Origin: Sphingobacteriaceae bacterium
GTDB lineage: Bacteria; Bacteroidota; Bacteroidia; Sphingobacteriales; Sphingobacteriaceae
NCBI GenBank assembly: GCA_029266635.1
Contig: JAQSWM010000005.1
Coordinates: forward strand, 124,001 to 188,000
DNA length: 64,000 bases
Direction: 5' to 3'
Shown: positions 1-9,528 of the stretch, piece after piece
Numbering within the stretch: position 1 is the stretch's first letter
How the letters are laid out: each line of letters starts with the position of its first letter
The notes under the pieces: model-generated
Databases searched by the model: none
What the model was told of the DNA's origin: nothing
What the model saw: only the letters and a program-made list of their open reading frames with translations
Program-made: the position numbers and the translations under genes

Positions 1-520
1 TTCTAAATTCAGCCGACCATCCATCATTGTTTATTTTAACGTTGCTGAACCAAACGGCATCCCAGTTATCATCCTCACCGCCAACCTGCGAATACTTTGC
101 GTCAAACTGCGAGCCGGCTGCTGTGATAAAGAAGCCGTTTCCGTTGATCTTATCCAGATACGGATCGAAAACAACCCCGAAAAAGTCAGCGTTTCCAACT
201 TGGTCACGTGGCACAATTTCTCTTGCTATGCTGTCAGGATTAGCCTCGTGCATGTATGCAGCTACGTAAATTGCGGTGTTATCATATAGAACACGCACTT
301 CCGTTTGCTGTCCTGGTGCCTCTTTCCTGCCGGGAGCAGGCCTAAGTTCCGTAAAGTCTGTAGCAACTTCAGCACTTTTCCATGCTTCATCGTTTAGATC
401 TCCGTCTATTTTTATGTTCAGGTCAGTGCGGATAGCCCTTAATTGCCTGACCGGTTTTTGCGCATATGTGGTTAAACTTAGCCCCGCTAAGCTTAATATA
501 GTGAGTAAATAAGTCTTCAT
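1..520 (-). CDS. Secreted CBM9-like/DUF5916-type protein, N-terminal part (cut by window edge)
   Basis: The gene starts with ATG at 520-518 and stays open to the left edge, so only about 173 residues are visible. Residues 1-20 form a signal peptide (MKTYLLTILSLAGLSLTTYA, cut before QKP). The mature part reads LNIKIDGDLNDEAW, then TEVRVLYDNTAIYVAAYMHE and later DNWDAVWFSNVKINNDGWSAEFR. This pattern is typical of the family-9 carbohydrate-binding-like domain that begins Bacteroidota DUF5916 proteins, where a C-terminal outer-membrane barrel usually follows. The barrel would lie outside the window. The ligand is unknown. The gene is divergent from ffh. The smaller secreted protein at 9529-10434 carries a related IDGKIGEW motif. 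Confidence 0.8.
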   Translation of the reverse strand, partial: MKTYLLTILSLAGLSLTTYAQKPVRQLRAIRTDLNIKIDGDLNDEAWKSAEVATDFTELRPAPGRKEAPGQQTEVRVLYDNTAIYVAAYMHEANPDSIAREIVPRDQVGNADFFGVVFDPYLDKINGNGFFITAAGSQFDAKYSQVGGEDDNWDAVWFSNVKINNDGWSAEFR

Positions 521-622
521 ACCTTTTGCATATGACGCATTGTATTTGGTTTGGTTACACAGTTTTTGATTATTTCGGGCCGCGGGCTGCCAGAATTTTT
601 AAAGCTTTAAGCTTTAAAATCA

Positions 623-630
623 TAAATTTG
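623..630 (+). promoter_or_regulatory. Probable ffh promoter (-7 element)
   Basis: TAAATTTG matches the Bacteroidota -7 consensus TAnnTTTG exactly and ends 23 bases before the ffh ATG, giving a leader of roughly 15-20 bases. No clear -33 TTTG is seen. The upstream stretch is rich in AAGCTTTAA repeats. Confidence 0.5.
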
Positions 631-653
631 CGCCTTAAAAGCTGATTATTACG

Positions 654-1997
654 ATGTTTGAGAATTTACAGGATAAACTTGACAGGGCGTTTAAAGTATT
701 AAAAGGGCAGGGTACAATCACTGAGATCAACGTGGCTGAAACCATGAAAGAGATCAGGAAAGCGCTGCTGGATGCCGACGTAAATTATAAGACTGCAAAG
801 GCTTTTACGGATGATGTAAAGGAGAAAGCGCTCGGGGAAAACGTTCTTACAGCAGTTTCGCCGGGGCAGTTGCTTACCAAAATCATGAACGATGAGCTGG
901 CTGCGCTGATGGGCGGTACAGCTACTGAAGTTTCACTTTCTGCTAATCCAACTATAATCCTGATTGCGGGCTTAAACGGTGCGGGTAAAACCACCTTCTC
1001 CGGTAAGCTTGCCAACTTCATAAAAACCCAAAAAGGTCGCAAGCCTCTGTTGGTTGCCGGGGATGTTTACAGGCCTGCTGCGATAGACCAGTTGCAGGTA
1101 CTCGGAGGTCAGATCGGCGTTCCGGTGTATGCAAATCTTGAGTCAAAAGATCCTATCGCGATAGCAAATGAAGGTATCGCAGAAGCAAAAAGGAATGGCA
1201 ATAATGTTGTGATCATTGACACTGCCGGTCGTCTCGCTATTGACGAGGAAATGATGAACGAGATTTCTGCTGTAAAAGCCAGCACCAATCCCGATGAAAT
1301 TTTGTTCGTTGTTGATGCAATGACAGGTCAGGATGCAGTAAACACGGCCAAAGCCTTCAATGATCGTCTGGACTTTACCGGCGTTGTGCTCACCAAGCTT
1401 GATGGCGATACTCGTGGTGGTGCTGCGTTATCCATCAAATCTGTAGTAAACAAGCCTATCAAATTTATTGGTACCGGCGAGAAGATGGAAGCGCTGGATG
1501 TTTTCTATCCCGACAGGATGGCTTCCCGGATTTTGGGTATGGGCGATGTGGTTTCGTTGGTGGAGCGTGCGCAAATGCAGTTCGACGAGAAAGAAGCAGC
1601 CGAGCTACAAAAGAAAATCCGAAAGAATAAATTCGACTTCAACGACTTCATTGGTCAGATTCAGCAGATCAAAAAGATGGGGAACATGAAAGATTTGATG
1701 GGGATGATCCCGGGCGTTGGGAAGGCAATAAAAGACATTGATATTGACGACAATGCCTTCAAGCCAATTGAGTCTATCATCCGTTCTATGACTCCTCATG
1801 AACGTGAAAATCCCGACGTAATAAATCAAAGCCGCCGCGTGCGCATTGCCAAAGGCTCTGGCTGCGATATTACAGAAGTGAATAAGCTCATCAAGCAGTT
1901 CGATGATATGCGGAAAGTAATGAAGCAGTTTTCTAACCCAATGGCTGCCGCGAAGATGATGAAAGGCATGCCAAAAGTACCGTTCGGAAAAAGGTAA
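654..1997 (+). CDS. ffh: Signal recognition particle protein Ffh (SRP54)
   Basis: GTPase that binds 4.5S RNA and signal sequences of nascent membrane proteins and hands ribosomes to FtsY. The N domain covers residues 1 to about 95. The G domain has its P-loop GLNGAGKTT at about 106-114, DTAGR near 190 and TKLDGD near 247. The methionine-rich M domain follows (KKMGNMKDLMGMIPG, then MKQFSNPMAAAKMMKGM at the end). The length of 447 residues is normal for the family. The ATG at 654 begins MFENLQDKL, the usual Ffh N-terminus, and follows a good -7 element. It is transcribed in the same direction as the YifB gene 78 bases downstream. Confidence 0.98.
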   Translation: MFENLQDKLDRAFKVLKGQGTITEINVAETMKEIRKALLDADVNYKTAKAFTDDVKEKALGENVLTAVSPGQLLTKIMNDELAALMGGTATEVSLSANPTIILIAGLNGAGKTTFSGKLANFIKTQKGRKPLLVAGDVYRPAAIDQLQVLGGQIGVPVYANLESKDPIAIANEGIAEAKRNGNNVVIIDTAGRLAIDEEMMNEISAVKASTNPDEILFVVDAMTGQDAVNTAKAFNDRLDFTGVVLTKLDGDTRGGAALSIKSVVNKPIKFIGTGEKMEALDVFYPDRMASRILGMGDVVSLVERAQMQFDEKEAAELQKKIRKNKFDFNDFIGQIQQIKKMGNMKDLMGMIPGVGKAIKDIDIDDNAFKPIESIIRSMTPHERENPDVINQSRRVRIAKGSGCDITEVNKLIKQFDDMRKVMKQFSNPMAAAKMMKGMPKVPFGKR

Positions 1998-2075
1998 CTC
2001 ACTGCCAGCCTTAATTTTCACATATAACAACTAAACAAGATTATTGGTAACTTCCCACGCAATAAGCCTTGTTTG

Positions 2076-3614
2076 ATGCCGGTAAAAACCTACGCCAGTG
2101 CCGTTTACGGAATTGAAGCTATCACAATCACGATAGAGGTTAACATTAGTTCCGGTACTAAGTATTTCATAGTTGGCTTGCCGGATAATGCTGTAAAGGA
2201 AAGCATGCTTCGGGTGGAGGCTGCCATTCAAACATCCGGCTACCGGATGCCAAGGCAAAAAATTGTGGTGAATCTGGCTCCTGCCGATATCCGCAAAGAA
2301 GGTTCAGCCTATGATCTGGCTATCGCGATCGGCATACTCGCCGCGTCGGGGCAAATAGAAGAAACACTGTTAGATAAGTTCGTGATTTTGGGAGAGGTTT
2401 CCCTTGATGGCGGATTACAGCCCGTGAAAGGAGCCTTGCCCATCGCCATTCAGGCACGAAAAGATGGCTTTAAAGGCGTGCTGCTGCCGAAAGCGAATGC
2501 CCGCGAAGCTGCCATCGTGAATGATCTCGAAGTTTATGGAGTGGAATCGCTCAGCGAAGTGGTTGAATTTATTAATGGCAAAACGAGCCTGGAGCGAACG
2601 CTTGTAAATACTCGCGACGAGTTCCTGCACAACATCAACAATTACGAAAGCGATTTCTCGGATGTGAAAGGGCAGGAGAATATCAAGCGAGCACTGGAAA
2701 TAGCGGCTGCGGGTGGGCACAATGTCATTCTGATTGGTCCGCCGGGCGCAGGCAAAACAATGCTGGCCAAGCGCCTGCCAACCATTCTGCCGCCGTTAAA
2801 CTTGTACGAAGCGCTTGATACCACAAAGATCCATTCCGTTGCCGGGAAGCTTGCTGCATCAGATTCGCTCATGACTGTGCGGCCATTCCGGTCGCCACAC
2901 CACACCATTAGCGACGTGGCTCTTGTCGGCGGCGGCGTAAACCCGCAGCCCGGCGAAATCTCCCTGGCTCACAACGGTGTTCTGTTTCTCGATGAACTTC
3001 CGGAATTTAAACGCACGGTCCTGGAGGTGATGCGTCAGCCGCTGGAGGAGCGAAGGGTGACCATTTCACGAGCTCGCTTCAGCGTTGATTATCCCGCAAG
3101 CTTTATGCTGGTAGCATCCATGAATCCTTGCCCGTGCGGGTTTTACAATCATCCCGAAAAGGAATGTATTTGCGCACCGGGCGTGGTGCAGAAGTATTTG
3201 AGCAAAATTTCAGGACCACTGCTTGATCGTATTGACCTGCACGTAGAAGTTACGCCGGTTAACTTCAACGAATTGGCATCAGACAGGCTGGCGGAGAAAA
3301 GCGAGCAAATAAGAGAGCGGGTGATCAAAGCTCGTGATGTTCAGATCAAACGTTTTGAAGATAAAACAGATGTATTCAGTAATGCCCAGATGAGTCCGAA
3401 GACGGTGCGGGACATCTGTAAAATCACCGATGCAGGAAATGCACTTCTGAAGAAAGCAATGGAAAAGCTGGGGCTTAGCGCACGGGCTTATGATCGGATT
3501 TTAAAAGTCGCACGCACTATCGCTGATCTGGGAGGTAGTGAGGAAATAGAGATCGAGCACTTAGCAGAAGCTATACATTACCGAAGCTTAGACAGAGAAG
3601 GCTGGGCGGGATAG
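2076..3614 (+). CDS. YifB/ComM-family Mg-chelatase-like AAA+ ATPase
   Basis: A magnesium-chelatase-like AAA+ ATPase of the YifB/ComM family. ComM acts as a branch-migration helicase during natural transformation; the Bacteroidota members are mostly uncharacterised. The N-terminal domain begins [15 protein letters not shown], the family signature, so I use the ATG at 2076 rather than the in-frame TTG one codon earlier. Walker A (GPPGAGKT) lies near residue 222 and Walker B ([11 protein letters not shown]) near 307. A cysteine-rich insert, [17 protein letters not shown], and a C-terminal Mg_chelatase_C domain follow. The length of about 512 residues is typical. The gene converges on the beta-barrel gene at 3663. 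Confidence 0.93.
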   Translation: MPVKTYASAVYGIEAITITIEVNISSGTKYFIVGLPDNAVKESMLRVEAAIQTSGYRMPRQKIVVNLAPADIRKEGSAYDLAIAIGILAASGQIEETLLDKFVILGEVSLDGGLQPVKGALPIAIQARKDGFKGVLLPKANAREAAIVNDLEVYGVESLSEVVEFINGKTSLERTLVNTRDEFLHNINNYESDFSDVKGQENIKRALEIAAAGGHNVILIGPPGAGKTMLAKRLPTILPPLNLYEALDTTKIHSVAGKLAASDSLMTVRPFRSPHHTISDVALVGGGVNPQPGEISLAHNGVLFLDELPEFKRTVLEVMRQPLEERRVTISRARFSVDYPASFMLVASMNPCPCGFYNHPEKECICAPGVVQKYLSKISGPLLDRIDLHVEVTPVNFNELASDRLAEKSEQIRERVIKARDVQIKRFEDKTDVFSNAQMSPKTVRDICKITDAGNALLKKAMEKLGLSARAYDRILKVARTIADLGGSEEIEIEHLAEAIHYRSLDREGWAG

Positions 3615-3630
3615 AGGTAGGTGGAAAACA

Positions 3631-3656
3631 AAAAAGCCAGACTTCTCTGGCTTTCT
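3631..3656 (-). terminator. Intrinsic terminator shared by convergent genes
   Basis: A perfect 9-bp stem AAAGCCAGA/TCTGGCTTT with a CTTC loop (3633-3654) sits between the stops of the YifB gene and the barrel gene at 3663. Read on the minus strand it is followed by a run of Ts, so it should work best for the minus-strand gene. Confidence 0.8.
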
Positions 3657-3662
3657 GATAAC

Positions 3663-6509
3663 TTAATACATTCCTGATCCCCGGTCAGACCTTCCGCTTC
3701 CGTGCTCTCTGTCTCTGCGGTAGCTCGGCCCCTGATCCATATCCTCCGGTTTCACTCCCGAGAACTTCTGAATCCTCATAGTAAAGCTCATCATGAAATA
3801 TCTGCCCAGACGGTTGCTCCGCGTATCGGTAGTTGTAATTCCGTTCACCGAACGTGATACACCTGCACTTTGGTTAAGCAGGTCGTAACCCTGCAGCCTT
3901 AATGTGCCACGCTTGCTTTTGAAGAATTGTTTCTCAAGATAAGTATTCAGGATAAATGGGTTTGCTGCAATTGAACCTGTGTAGCCCCTATTGAAGTTTT
4001 TGCTCAAATCTGTTCCTAAAACCAAAGTTTTCAAGAACGTTATACGCGTATCTGCGTTCAGAGCCCAGGTGGAAACATCCCGGTTCGTTGTTTGCAAAGT
4101 TTCTAATGAGTTGCGGGTCTGATTGTAAGAATAAGATGCAGACGGGTTAAACTCAATGTTATCGGTAGGATTTATCTGCATGCGCAGGCGCTGGGTGAGG
4201 ACGAGGTTTTTGCCTTCGTTCTTTACGAAATCGCTAAACGACAAGTTGTTGCTGTAGTTAGCAGACCCGGAAAAGCCGAATACATATTTCTTCTGAGAGA
4301 AAGGGAGAGACAGCGAGTAGAACCCGAATAACGAGCTATATCCATCAGCGTTCAGGTACCTGGTTTCCTGGATCCGAGTCTTATTTTTTATTACCTGCAC
4401 ATTGTTGGTCACGATCTTATCATTGGTCAGATTGGCTGATACGTAAGTAAACAAAGTCCTGCCCGTCTGGAAGTCAGTTGTGTTGTACCTCAGGCTAAGG
4501 CCGTGGGTAAATTCCGCATCCAGGTTGGGGTTACCAATTATCGGATTGTTTGGGTTAGAGCGGTCGGCAACTGGTTGTATCTGTGAATAGTTGGGCTCGT
4601 TACTTCTGCCGTAATAGCTGATGTTAAGCTCTTTCGATCGTGAAAACTTGTAACTGAAACGTGCTATAGGGACAATATTAAAGCCGCTTCTATTGGAGCT
4701 TAGCCCAGTGCTCAATGAATTTCCTGTGAGTTCCGTTGGCTGGCCGCTTACACCTAATGAAATGTAATATTTAGCCTCCGTAAAGCGATAGTTCAAGCCG
4801 AAGTTGTTGGATGCAAACGAATAGTTGTACAAGTTGCTCAGCGAGTCTACACGTAAACCCGCTTTAGCTAAATCCCGGGTTTCACGAGAGTTATCATACT
4901 TGCTGAGGTTATAATCCCAGTTAAATTCCAAAGTGGATTTTTTTCCGATAGGTTCAATATAAGAGAACCTTGAAAAGGTGCTCCAACTTGAATTATCAGT
5001 ATTAATAAGCTGATTTAGTACAGAGTCTTTTACGAAAGCTTCTGTGCCGAAGTCTGTGTAATGGCCGGTGAAATCAGTTTGCTGGCTGCCCTCAGTGCCC
5101 GATGTGCTTATTCCTGCGTATAAAGAAACGTTGCGGCGGGGCTTTTTAAAGCGGTGGTTATACAAAACAGTCGTCCCTACATTTGGGGTCTGAGTCAGGG
5201 CATCTGTTAGGGTGTTTTGCTTCAGGTTGTTGATCTGCGAATTGCCGATCTGCGAAACGAGAGAATTTCCATCTGATGTAGATTTACTGTAAGAAAAATA
5301 TGGAGACACTTTCAGGTAATTAAGGGTGTCCACCTGGTATTCAAGGCTCCAGTTAAACCGGTGGTTGTTGCTTACAGAATTAGTATTATTGGTTTGGTTG
5401 CTGATGATATTGCCATCCCGGTACACGCTTTCCTGCAGCACATTCTGCAAAACGTCATTATCACGACTAAAGTAGCTGTAGCTGCCGTAAGAAGTAAGTT
5501 TTTTCCCCCATTGATCGCGGTAGTTTACGCCAATTGCACCTACGTTTGTTATCCCGTCGCTTCCGCCGAAACCGCTGCGGCTGCTGCTGCTGCCCCGGCT
5601 GCTCCTGTCGCTTCCGAAGAAACTGGAACTACCTGAGCTGCTGCTGCCCCTGCTGCTTCCCGATCCGCCACTGCCACCACTAAACAAGGAGGCATTCACA
5701 TTATTCAAATTCGCCAAAAGTGAGATTTGCCTGGTATTGTTAAAATAATTCCCGTTTACCGAAGTCTGATAACGGTCGTCAGTTCCCGCACCCACCACCG
5801 CGTTGGCGAAAATCCCTTTATTCCGGTCGGGCCGGATGGTGATGTTTAATATTTTCTCGGAATCTCCGGTGCGGATGCCGGTTAAATTCGCCTGATCGCC
5901 ATAGTCATCAATTACCTGAATTTTTTCGATGAGTTCTGCGGGCAGGTTCTTGGTAGCTGTTTGAACATCGCCTCCAAAATAATCCTTCCCGTTAACCCGT
6001 ACCTTGGTTACTTCCTTTCCCTGAGCCGTTACGTTACCATCTTTGTCAACCTCTACGCCTGGAAGTTTTTTGATCAGGTCTTCGGTAACAGCATTTGGCT
6101 GAAGCTTGTAGTCAGACGCCCGATATTCTAAAGTATCTTCTTTCACAACCACAGATCGGGTAGCGTTAACCGTTACAGTTGCAAGCTGCTTGGATTCTTC
6201 TTTTAGCACAATCGGTTCAAGTTCAAGGGCACTTGTGCCATCATTGAACAAATATCTTCTGTTGAAAGACTGGTATCCAATGCTCGAAACCGAAATCACA
6301 AACTGAGAAACTTTCACATTCTTAAACGAGAAAGTTCCCGCAGCAGAGCTGATGGCCTGCATAGTGTCTTTAGCCGAGGTGAGTTTTACCGTAGCTCCGA
6401 TAACCGTAGTTCCGGTTGAATCCTTCAACACGCCATTAACAGTTCTGCCGGTTTGCGCATATAGCGTTGAACAAACAAAGAGCAGTATTGCAGTATAAAT
6501 TACTTTCAT
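3663..6509 (-). CDS. TonB-linked outer-membrane beta-barrel protein (paralogue 1)
   Basis: A large outer-membrane protein of about 949 residues. It has a signal peptide (MKVIYTAILLFVCSTLYAQ), then a carboxypeptidase-regulatory-like beta-sandwich (about 22-105: VNGVLKDSTGTTVIGATVKL). A plug-like region includes ATVTVNATRSVVVKEDTLEYRA-type sequence and GVEVDKDGNVTAQGKEVTKVRVNGK, and a long barrel ends in an aromatic-rich segment. This is the Bacteroidota outer membrane beta-barrel family related to TonB-dependent receptors. No SusD partner is adjacent, so it is not an obvious glycan SusCD pair, and the substrate is unknown. Residues about 273-316 are nearly all Gly, Ser and Arg. The ATG at 6509 is preferred to an in-frame TTG two codons earlier. 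The 952-residue protein upstream is a paralogue. Confidence 0.88.
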   Translation of the reverse strand: MKVIYTAILLFVCSTLYAQTGRTVNGVLKDSTGTTVIGATVKLTSAKDTMQAISSAAGTFSFKNVKVSQFVISVSSIGYQSFNRRYLFNDGTSALELEPIVLKEESKQLATVTVNATRSVVVKEDTLEYRASDYKLQPNAVTEDLIKKLPGVEVDKDGNVTAQGKEVTKVRVNGKDYFGGDVQTATKNLPAELIEKIQVIDDYGDQANLTGIRTGDSEKILNITIRPDRNKGIFANAVVGAGTDDRYQTSVNGNYFNNTRQISLLANLNNVNASLFSGGSGGSGSSRGSSSSGSSSFFGSDRSSRGSSSSRSGFGGSDGITNVGAIGVNYRDQWGKKLTSYGSYSYFSRDNDVLQNVLQESVYRDGNIISNQTNNTNSVSNNHRFNWSLEYQVDTLNYLKVSPYFSYSKSTSDGNSLVSQIGNSQINNLKQNTLTDALTQTPNVGTTVLYNHRFKKPRRNVSLYAGISTSGTEGSQQTDFTGHYTDFGTEAFVKDSVLNQLINTDNSSWSTFSRFSYIEPIGKKSTLEFNWDYNLSKYDNSRETRDLAKAGLRVDSLSNLYNYSFASNNFGLNYRFTEAKYYISLGVSGQPTELTGNSLSTGLSSNRSGFNIVPIARFSYKFSRSKELNISYYGRSNEPNYSQIQPVADRSNPNNPIIGNPNLDAEFTHGLSLRYNTTDFQTGRTLFTYVSANLTNDKIVTNNVQVIKNKTRIQETRYLNADGYSSLFGFYSLSLPFSQKKYVFGFSGSANYSNNLSFSDFVKNEGKNLVLTQRLRMQINPTDNIEFNPSASYSYNQTRNSLETLQTTNRDVSTWALNADTRITFLKTLVLGTDLSKNFNRGYTGSIAANPFILNTYLEKQFFKSKRGTLRLQGYDLLNQSAGVSRSVNGITTTDTRSNRLGRYFMMSFTMRIQKFSGVKPEDMDQGPSYRRDREHGSGRSDRGSGMY

Positions 6510-6550
6510 AAACAATGTCGGTTTATTAAATTAGAGCAAACCGAAGCATG

Positions 6551-6558
6551 CAAAAATA
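6551..6558 (-). promoter_or_regulatory. Possible promoter of barrel gene 1 (-7 element)
   Basis: TATTTTTG on the minus strand matches TAnnTTTG and lies about 42 bases before the ATG at 6509, inside the 142-base gap between the two barrel genes. The downstream paralogue may therefore have its own promoter. No strong -33 element is seen. Confidence 0.4.
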
Positions 6559-6651
6559 GTTCCTGAAAGCTACCCTTGAAGGTATTATCAAATTTGTTAC
6601 GGGATGAAAATCAAGCCGCTGGCAAATAGCTGCTTAAGCCTTGCTGAAAAC

Positions 6652-9510
6652 TTACTTCTTGATAAAACTACCGTCGCCGCGGCGAATCATCGGCTTGCCG
6701 TTTTTCATTGGCGTACCGCTCCATTTCTGCAGGTTTAACTTGAAGCTGACCATAAAATACCTGCTCAGTGCATTGGTTTTGGTATCAACATAACCATTGT
6801 CTAATAAAGTACGATTGATATAATTGTTCTGGTTTAGCAGGTCATAAGCATGTATGCGAAGCACTCCGTTTTTCCTTTTGAAAAATTCCTTTTCAAAATA
6901 CGCATTGATTATAAATGGGTTTGAAGAAATGTTGGTCTCGATACCACTTATGTAGTTTTTACTGACACTGTAGCCGAACATGAAATTCTTCAGAAACTCC
7001 ACTTCACCATCAACGTTTAAAGCTAAAGTTCTTGTCAGGCGATTTGTAGCTTCGGGGAGGGTGTAGTTAGTCTTGGTAAAGTCGAACGATACGTTTGGAT
7101 TGATTTCAAACCAATCAGTCGGAGTAATCCTCGGGCCGAAGCGTTCGTTTAAGCGCCAGGTATCTGAAGTATACTGAACATTATTGCTCATAGCGACGCC
7201 ATGTGTATAGTTCATGTTCCCGTTTAACTGAAGATTGTATTTTCTGTCTGCCAACTGTTTGGAAACATTATAATTCCCGTTAACCGAGTAAGCCCCACTT
7301 AAATTTAAGTAACGTCGCTCCTTAATGAGGCCCTGGTACTTGTCTCGTATATCGATGATATTGCTCACAACATTGTTGGTTACAAATGTGGTGTTAACAT
7401 TGGCGGAATAATTAAATCTGGAGTTGGCGATATAATTATTGAACGACATGCTGACGTTATTCCTGAAAGCGGCTTTAAGATCAGGGTTGCCGACTATCGG
7501 GTTTTGCGGGTCGGTGTCATCACGCACGGGCTGTATCTGGTCAAATGTAGGTTCCTGGAAAGTGCCTGAATAGTTCATCGCAAACTGCTTTGTCCGTGAC
7601 CATTGATACTGATACCGAACAATCGGCACAAAGTTGAAACTGTTCCTTCGGGTGGTGGTGTTAAGGCTTACTTTAGTTCCGGATAACACCGCAGGCACAG
7701 CTGTTAGGCCCAGCGAGAACTTGGTTTTTGAACTTTGGCTGATGCCATAGCGATAGTTCAGAGCAAATCGTGACTCCCGGAAGGAGTAGTTAAAAATGTT
7801 TGTTAAAGAGTCAATTTGTGTAAGGGACCCAGCGGCAGAAATATTGCTGGTAACAGCACTGTTGTCATAACTCCGGTAATTAACTTGTCCGTTAAATTCC
7901 ATCTGAGTATTATCTGTTAAAGGCTCTACGTAAGTAAGGCTTCCCCGATATGTTCGTGCAAGATTATCATTTTCAGTAAGCCGGTGTACTAAAGAATCTT
8001 TCGACAAGTTACCGGTCGAACGATCATAATAAAGGATATGGTTATTTGGCTCCCGATCAGTATTTTGATCTGAAAACGAATTGCTGAGGTGGAAGCTCAA
8101 GCTTCTTCTTTTTTTGTCGAACGAATGGTGAAACAGTAATGAGCCCGATAAAGTAGGCTGCGTGTTGGTCCGACTGGTTATGCCAATTGTTGATTGTTGA
8201 TTAAAGCCTGTCTGAATTCGGCTGGAGTTGGTATTTATTAATGAACCGCTATAGGTTAATTCTGGCGATACTTTCAAAAAGTTGGCGCTATCAATCTGGT
8301 ATTCGAACTCAAACGAAAAATTGTGAGTATCAGTGTTGTTTTGGCTATTGCTTTCTTTCGTAGAAAATGTAGTACCCTTGCTGCCAAACTGCGTGGTCTC
8401 GCTATTGCTAATCGAATTTCTGTCTATAAATCTATAGGAGTAATCCATATTAACTTCCACCTTCTCGCCCCAGTTATCACGATAGGTGAACGATGGGCTG
8501 CCGGTATTGGTTGTGCCCCCCGAGCTTCCGCCACCACCGTTTGATCCGCCGGAGTTTTTAGAATCTTTTTGATAATTTGGTGAGTAGTTATTGCCACCCT
8601 TGTCCGACGAGCCGCCACCGTTATTATTGTTATTACCGCCATTGCTTCCCTGCACGCCATTCACCGTATTGTTCAGGTTTCCCTGCACTTGTATTACCTG
8701 GTTAGCGTTCAGGCGGGTGAGATTTGCTTGCGTATTGTAGCGTTCATTGCTTCCAAGCCCGGCATTGAGCCTGGCCATATTTCCGATCGAGCGATCAGCC
8801 TTCGTGGTAATGTTCAAGATCTTTTTCGGATCGCCGCTTTTAACTCCTGTGCGGGCTGCTTCATCACCATAATCATCAAGTACCTGGATCTTTTCTACTA
8901 TATCTGCCGGAAGGCTTTGGATAGTAGCTGCCACGTCGCCGCCCGATATCCGCTTCCCGTTTAAGCGTGCCTGCGTAACTTCCTGTCCCTGGTGCAGCAC
9001 TGATCCATCTGTCCCAACTTCAAAGCCCTCCATCTTTTTCAAAAGCTCATCCACAGCAGAGTTTTCCCTCACCTTATAATCGCTGGCTCTGTACTCAACT
9101 GTGTCTGTTTTATAAGTGATGCTGGGCGTTCCATTTACAACCACATCATCCAGCACACGGGATTCTCCTTTTAAAATTACAGGCGCAAGCACCAGCCGTT
9201 TTACAGCATCGTTTTCCAGGCGTTTTGTGGTTATTGGAGCATAACCAAGGCTGCTCACTGTAAGGTAAAACGTCGCAACCTTTACATTCTTGAAAACGAA
9301 AATGCCATCGGAATTGGTGATCGTCTTCAGGGTATCTTTAGCAGACGTAAGCGTTACAACAGCTCCGGGAATAGTGTTATCTGTAGTATCTTTTACCACG
9401 CCGCTCACCTCTCTGAAAGGCAAGGGTGGGGGAACTCCCCGCGATGGCACTTGAGCAAACAGATTGCCCGCAACTAAGGTGAAAGCAACAAAAAATAGGA
9501 ATTTTTTCAT
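6652..9510 (-). CDS. TonB-linked outer-membrane beta-barrel protein (paralogue 2)
   Basis: Paralogue of the protein at 3663-6509, of nearly identical length (952 residues) and architecture. It has a signal peptide (MKKFLFFVAFTLVAGNLFAQ), a carboxypeptidase-regulatory-like domain (VSGVVKDTTDNTIPGAVVTL), a plug-like region (DYKVRENSAVDELLKKMEGF, then GQEVTQARLNGKRISGGDV) and a barrel whose C-terminus again reads HAYDLLNQN and RYFMVSFKLNLQKWSG. Residues about 283-333 are a low-complexity Asn/Gly/Ser segment. The ATG at 9510 lies 18 bases after the stop of the secreted CBM9-like gene, so the two are probably one transcript. The two barrels share motif order but their Gly-rich inserts differ in sequence, which suggests an old duplication with independently expanding inserts. 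Confidence 0.88.
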   Translation of the reverse strand: MKKFLFFVAFTLVAGNLFAQVPSRGVPPPLPFREVSGVVKDTTDNTIPGAVVTLTSAKDTLKTITNSDGIFVFKNVKVATFYLTVSSLGYAPITTKRLENDAVKRLVLAPVILKGESRVLDDVVVNGTPSITYKTDTVEYRASDYKVRENSAVDELLKKMEGFEVGTDGSVLHQGQEVTQARLNGKRISGGDVAATIQSLPADIVEKIQVLDDYGDEAARTGVKSGDPKKILNITTKADRSIGNMARLNAGLGSNERYNTQANLTRLNANQVIQVQGNLNNTVNGVQGSNGGNNNNNGGGSSDKGGNNYSPNYQKDSKNSGGSNGGGGSSGGTTNTGSPSFTYRDNWGEKVEVNMDYSYRFIDRNSISNSETTQFGSKGTTFSTKESNSQNNTDTHNFSFEFEYQIDSANFLKVSPELTYSGSLINTNSSRIQTGFNQQSTIGITSRTNTQPTLSGSLLFHHSFDKKRRSLSFHLSNSFSDQNTDREPNNHILYYDRSTGNLSKDSLVHRLTENDNLARTYRGSLTYVEPLTDNTQMEFNGQVNYRSYDNSAVTSNISAAGSLTQIDSLTNIFNYSFRESRFALNYRYGISQSSKTKFSLGLTAVPAVLSGTKVSLNTTTRRNSFNFVPIVRYQYQWSRTKQFAMNYSGTFQEPTFDQIQPVRDDTDPQNPIVGNPDLKAAFRNNVSMSFNNYIANSRFNYSANVNTTFVTNNVVSNIIDIRDKYQGLIKERRYLNLSGAYSVNGNYNVSKQLADRKYNLQLNGNMNYTHGVAMSNNVQYTSDTWRLNERFGPRITPTDWFEINPNVSFDFTKTNYTLPEATNRLTRTLALNVDGEVEFLKNFMFGYSVSKNYISGIETNISSNPFIINAYFEKEFFKRKNGVLRIHAYDLLNQNNYINRTLLDNGYVDTKTNALSRYFMVSFKLNLQKWSGTPMKNGKPMIRRGDGSFIKK

Positions 9511-9528
9511 TTGGAAGTTTTGAGGAGC

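Noticed and set aside
5361-5636. Ala-rich 91-residue frame opposite the barrel gene
   Set aside because: It is the complement of the Gly/Ser-rich insert and has composition expected from that repeat, not an independent gene.
3663-9510. SusC/SusD-type glycan uptake locus
   Set aside because: The two barrels have CarboxypepD-like domains, but no SusD lipoprotein, glycoside hydrolase or HTCS regulator is nearby.
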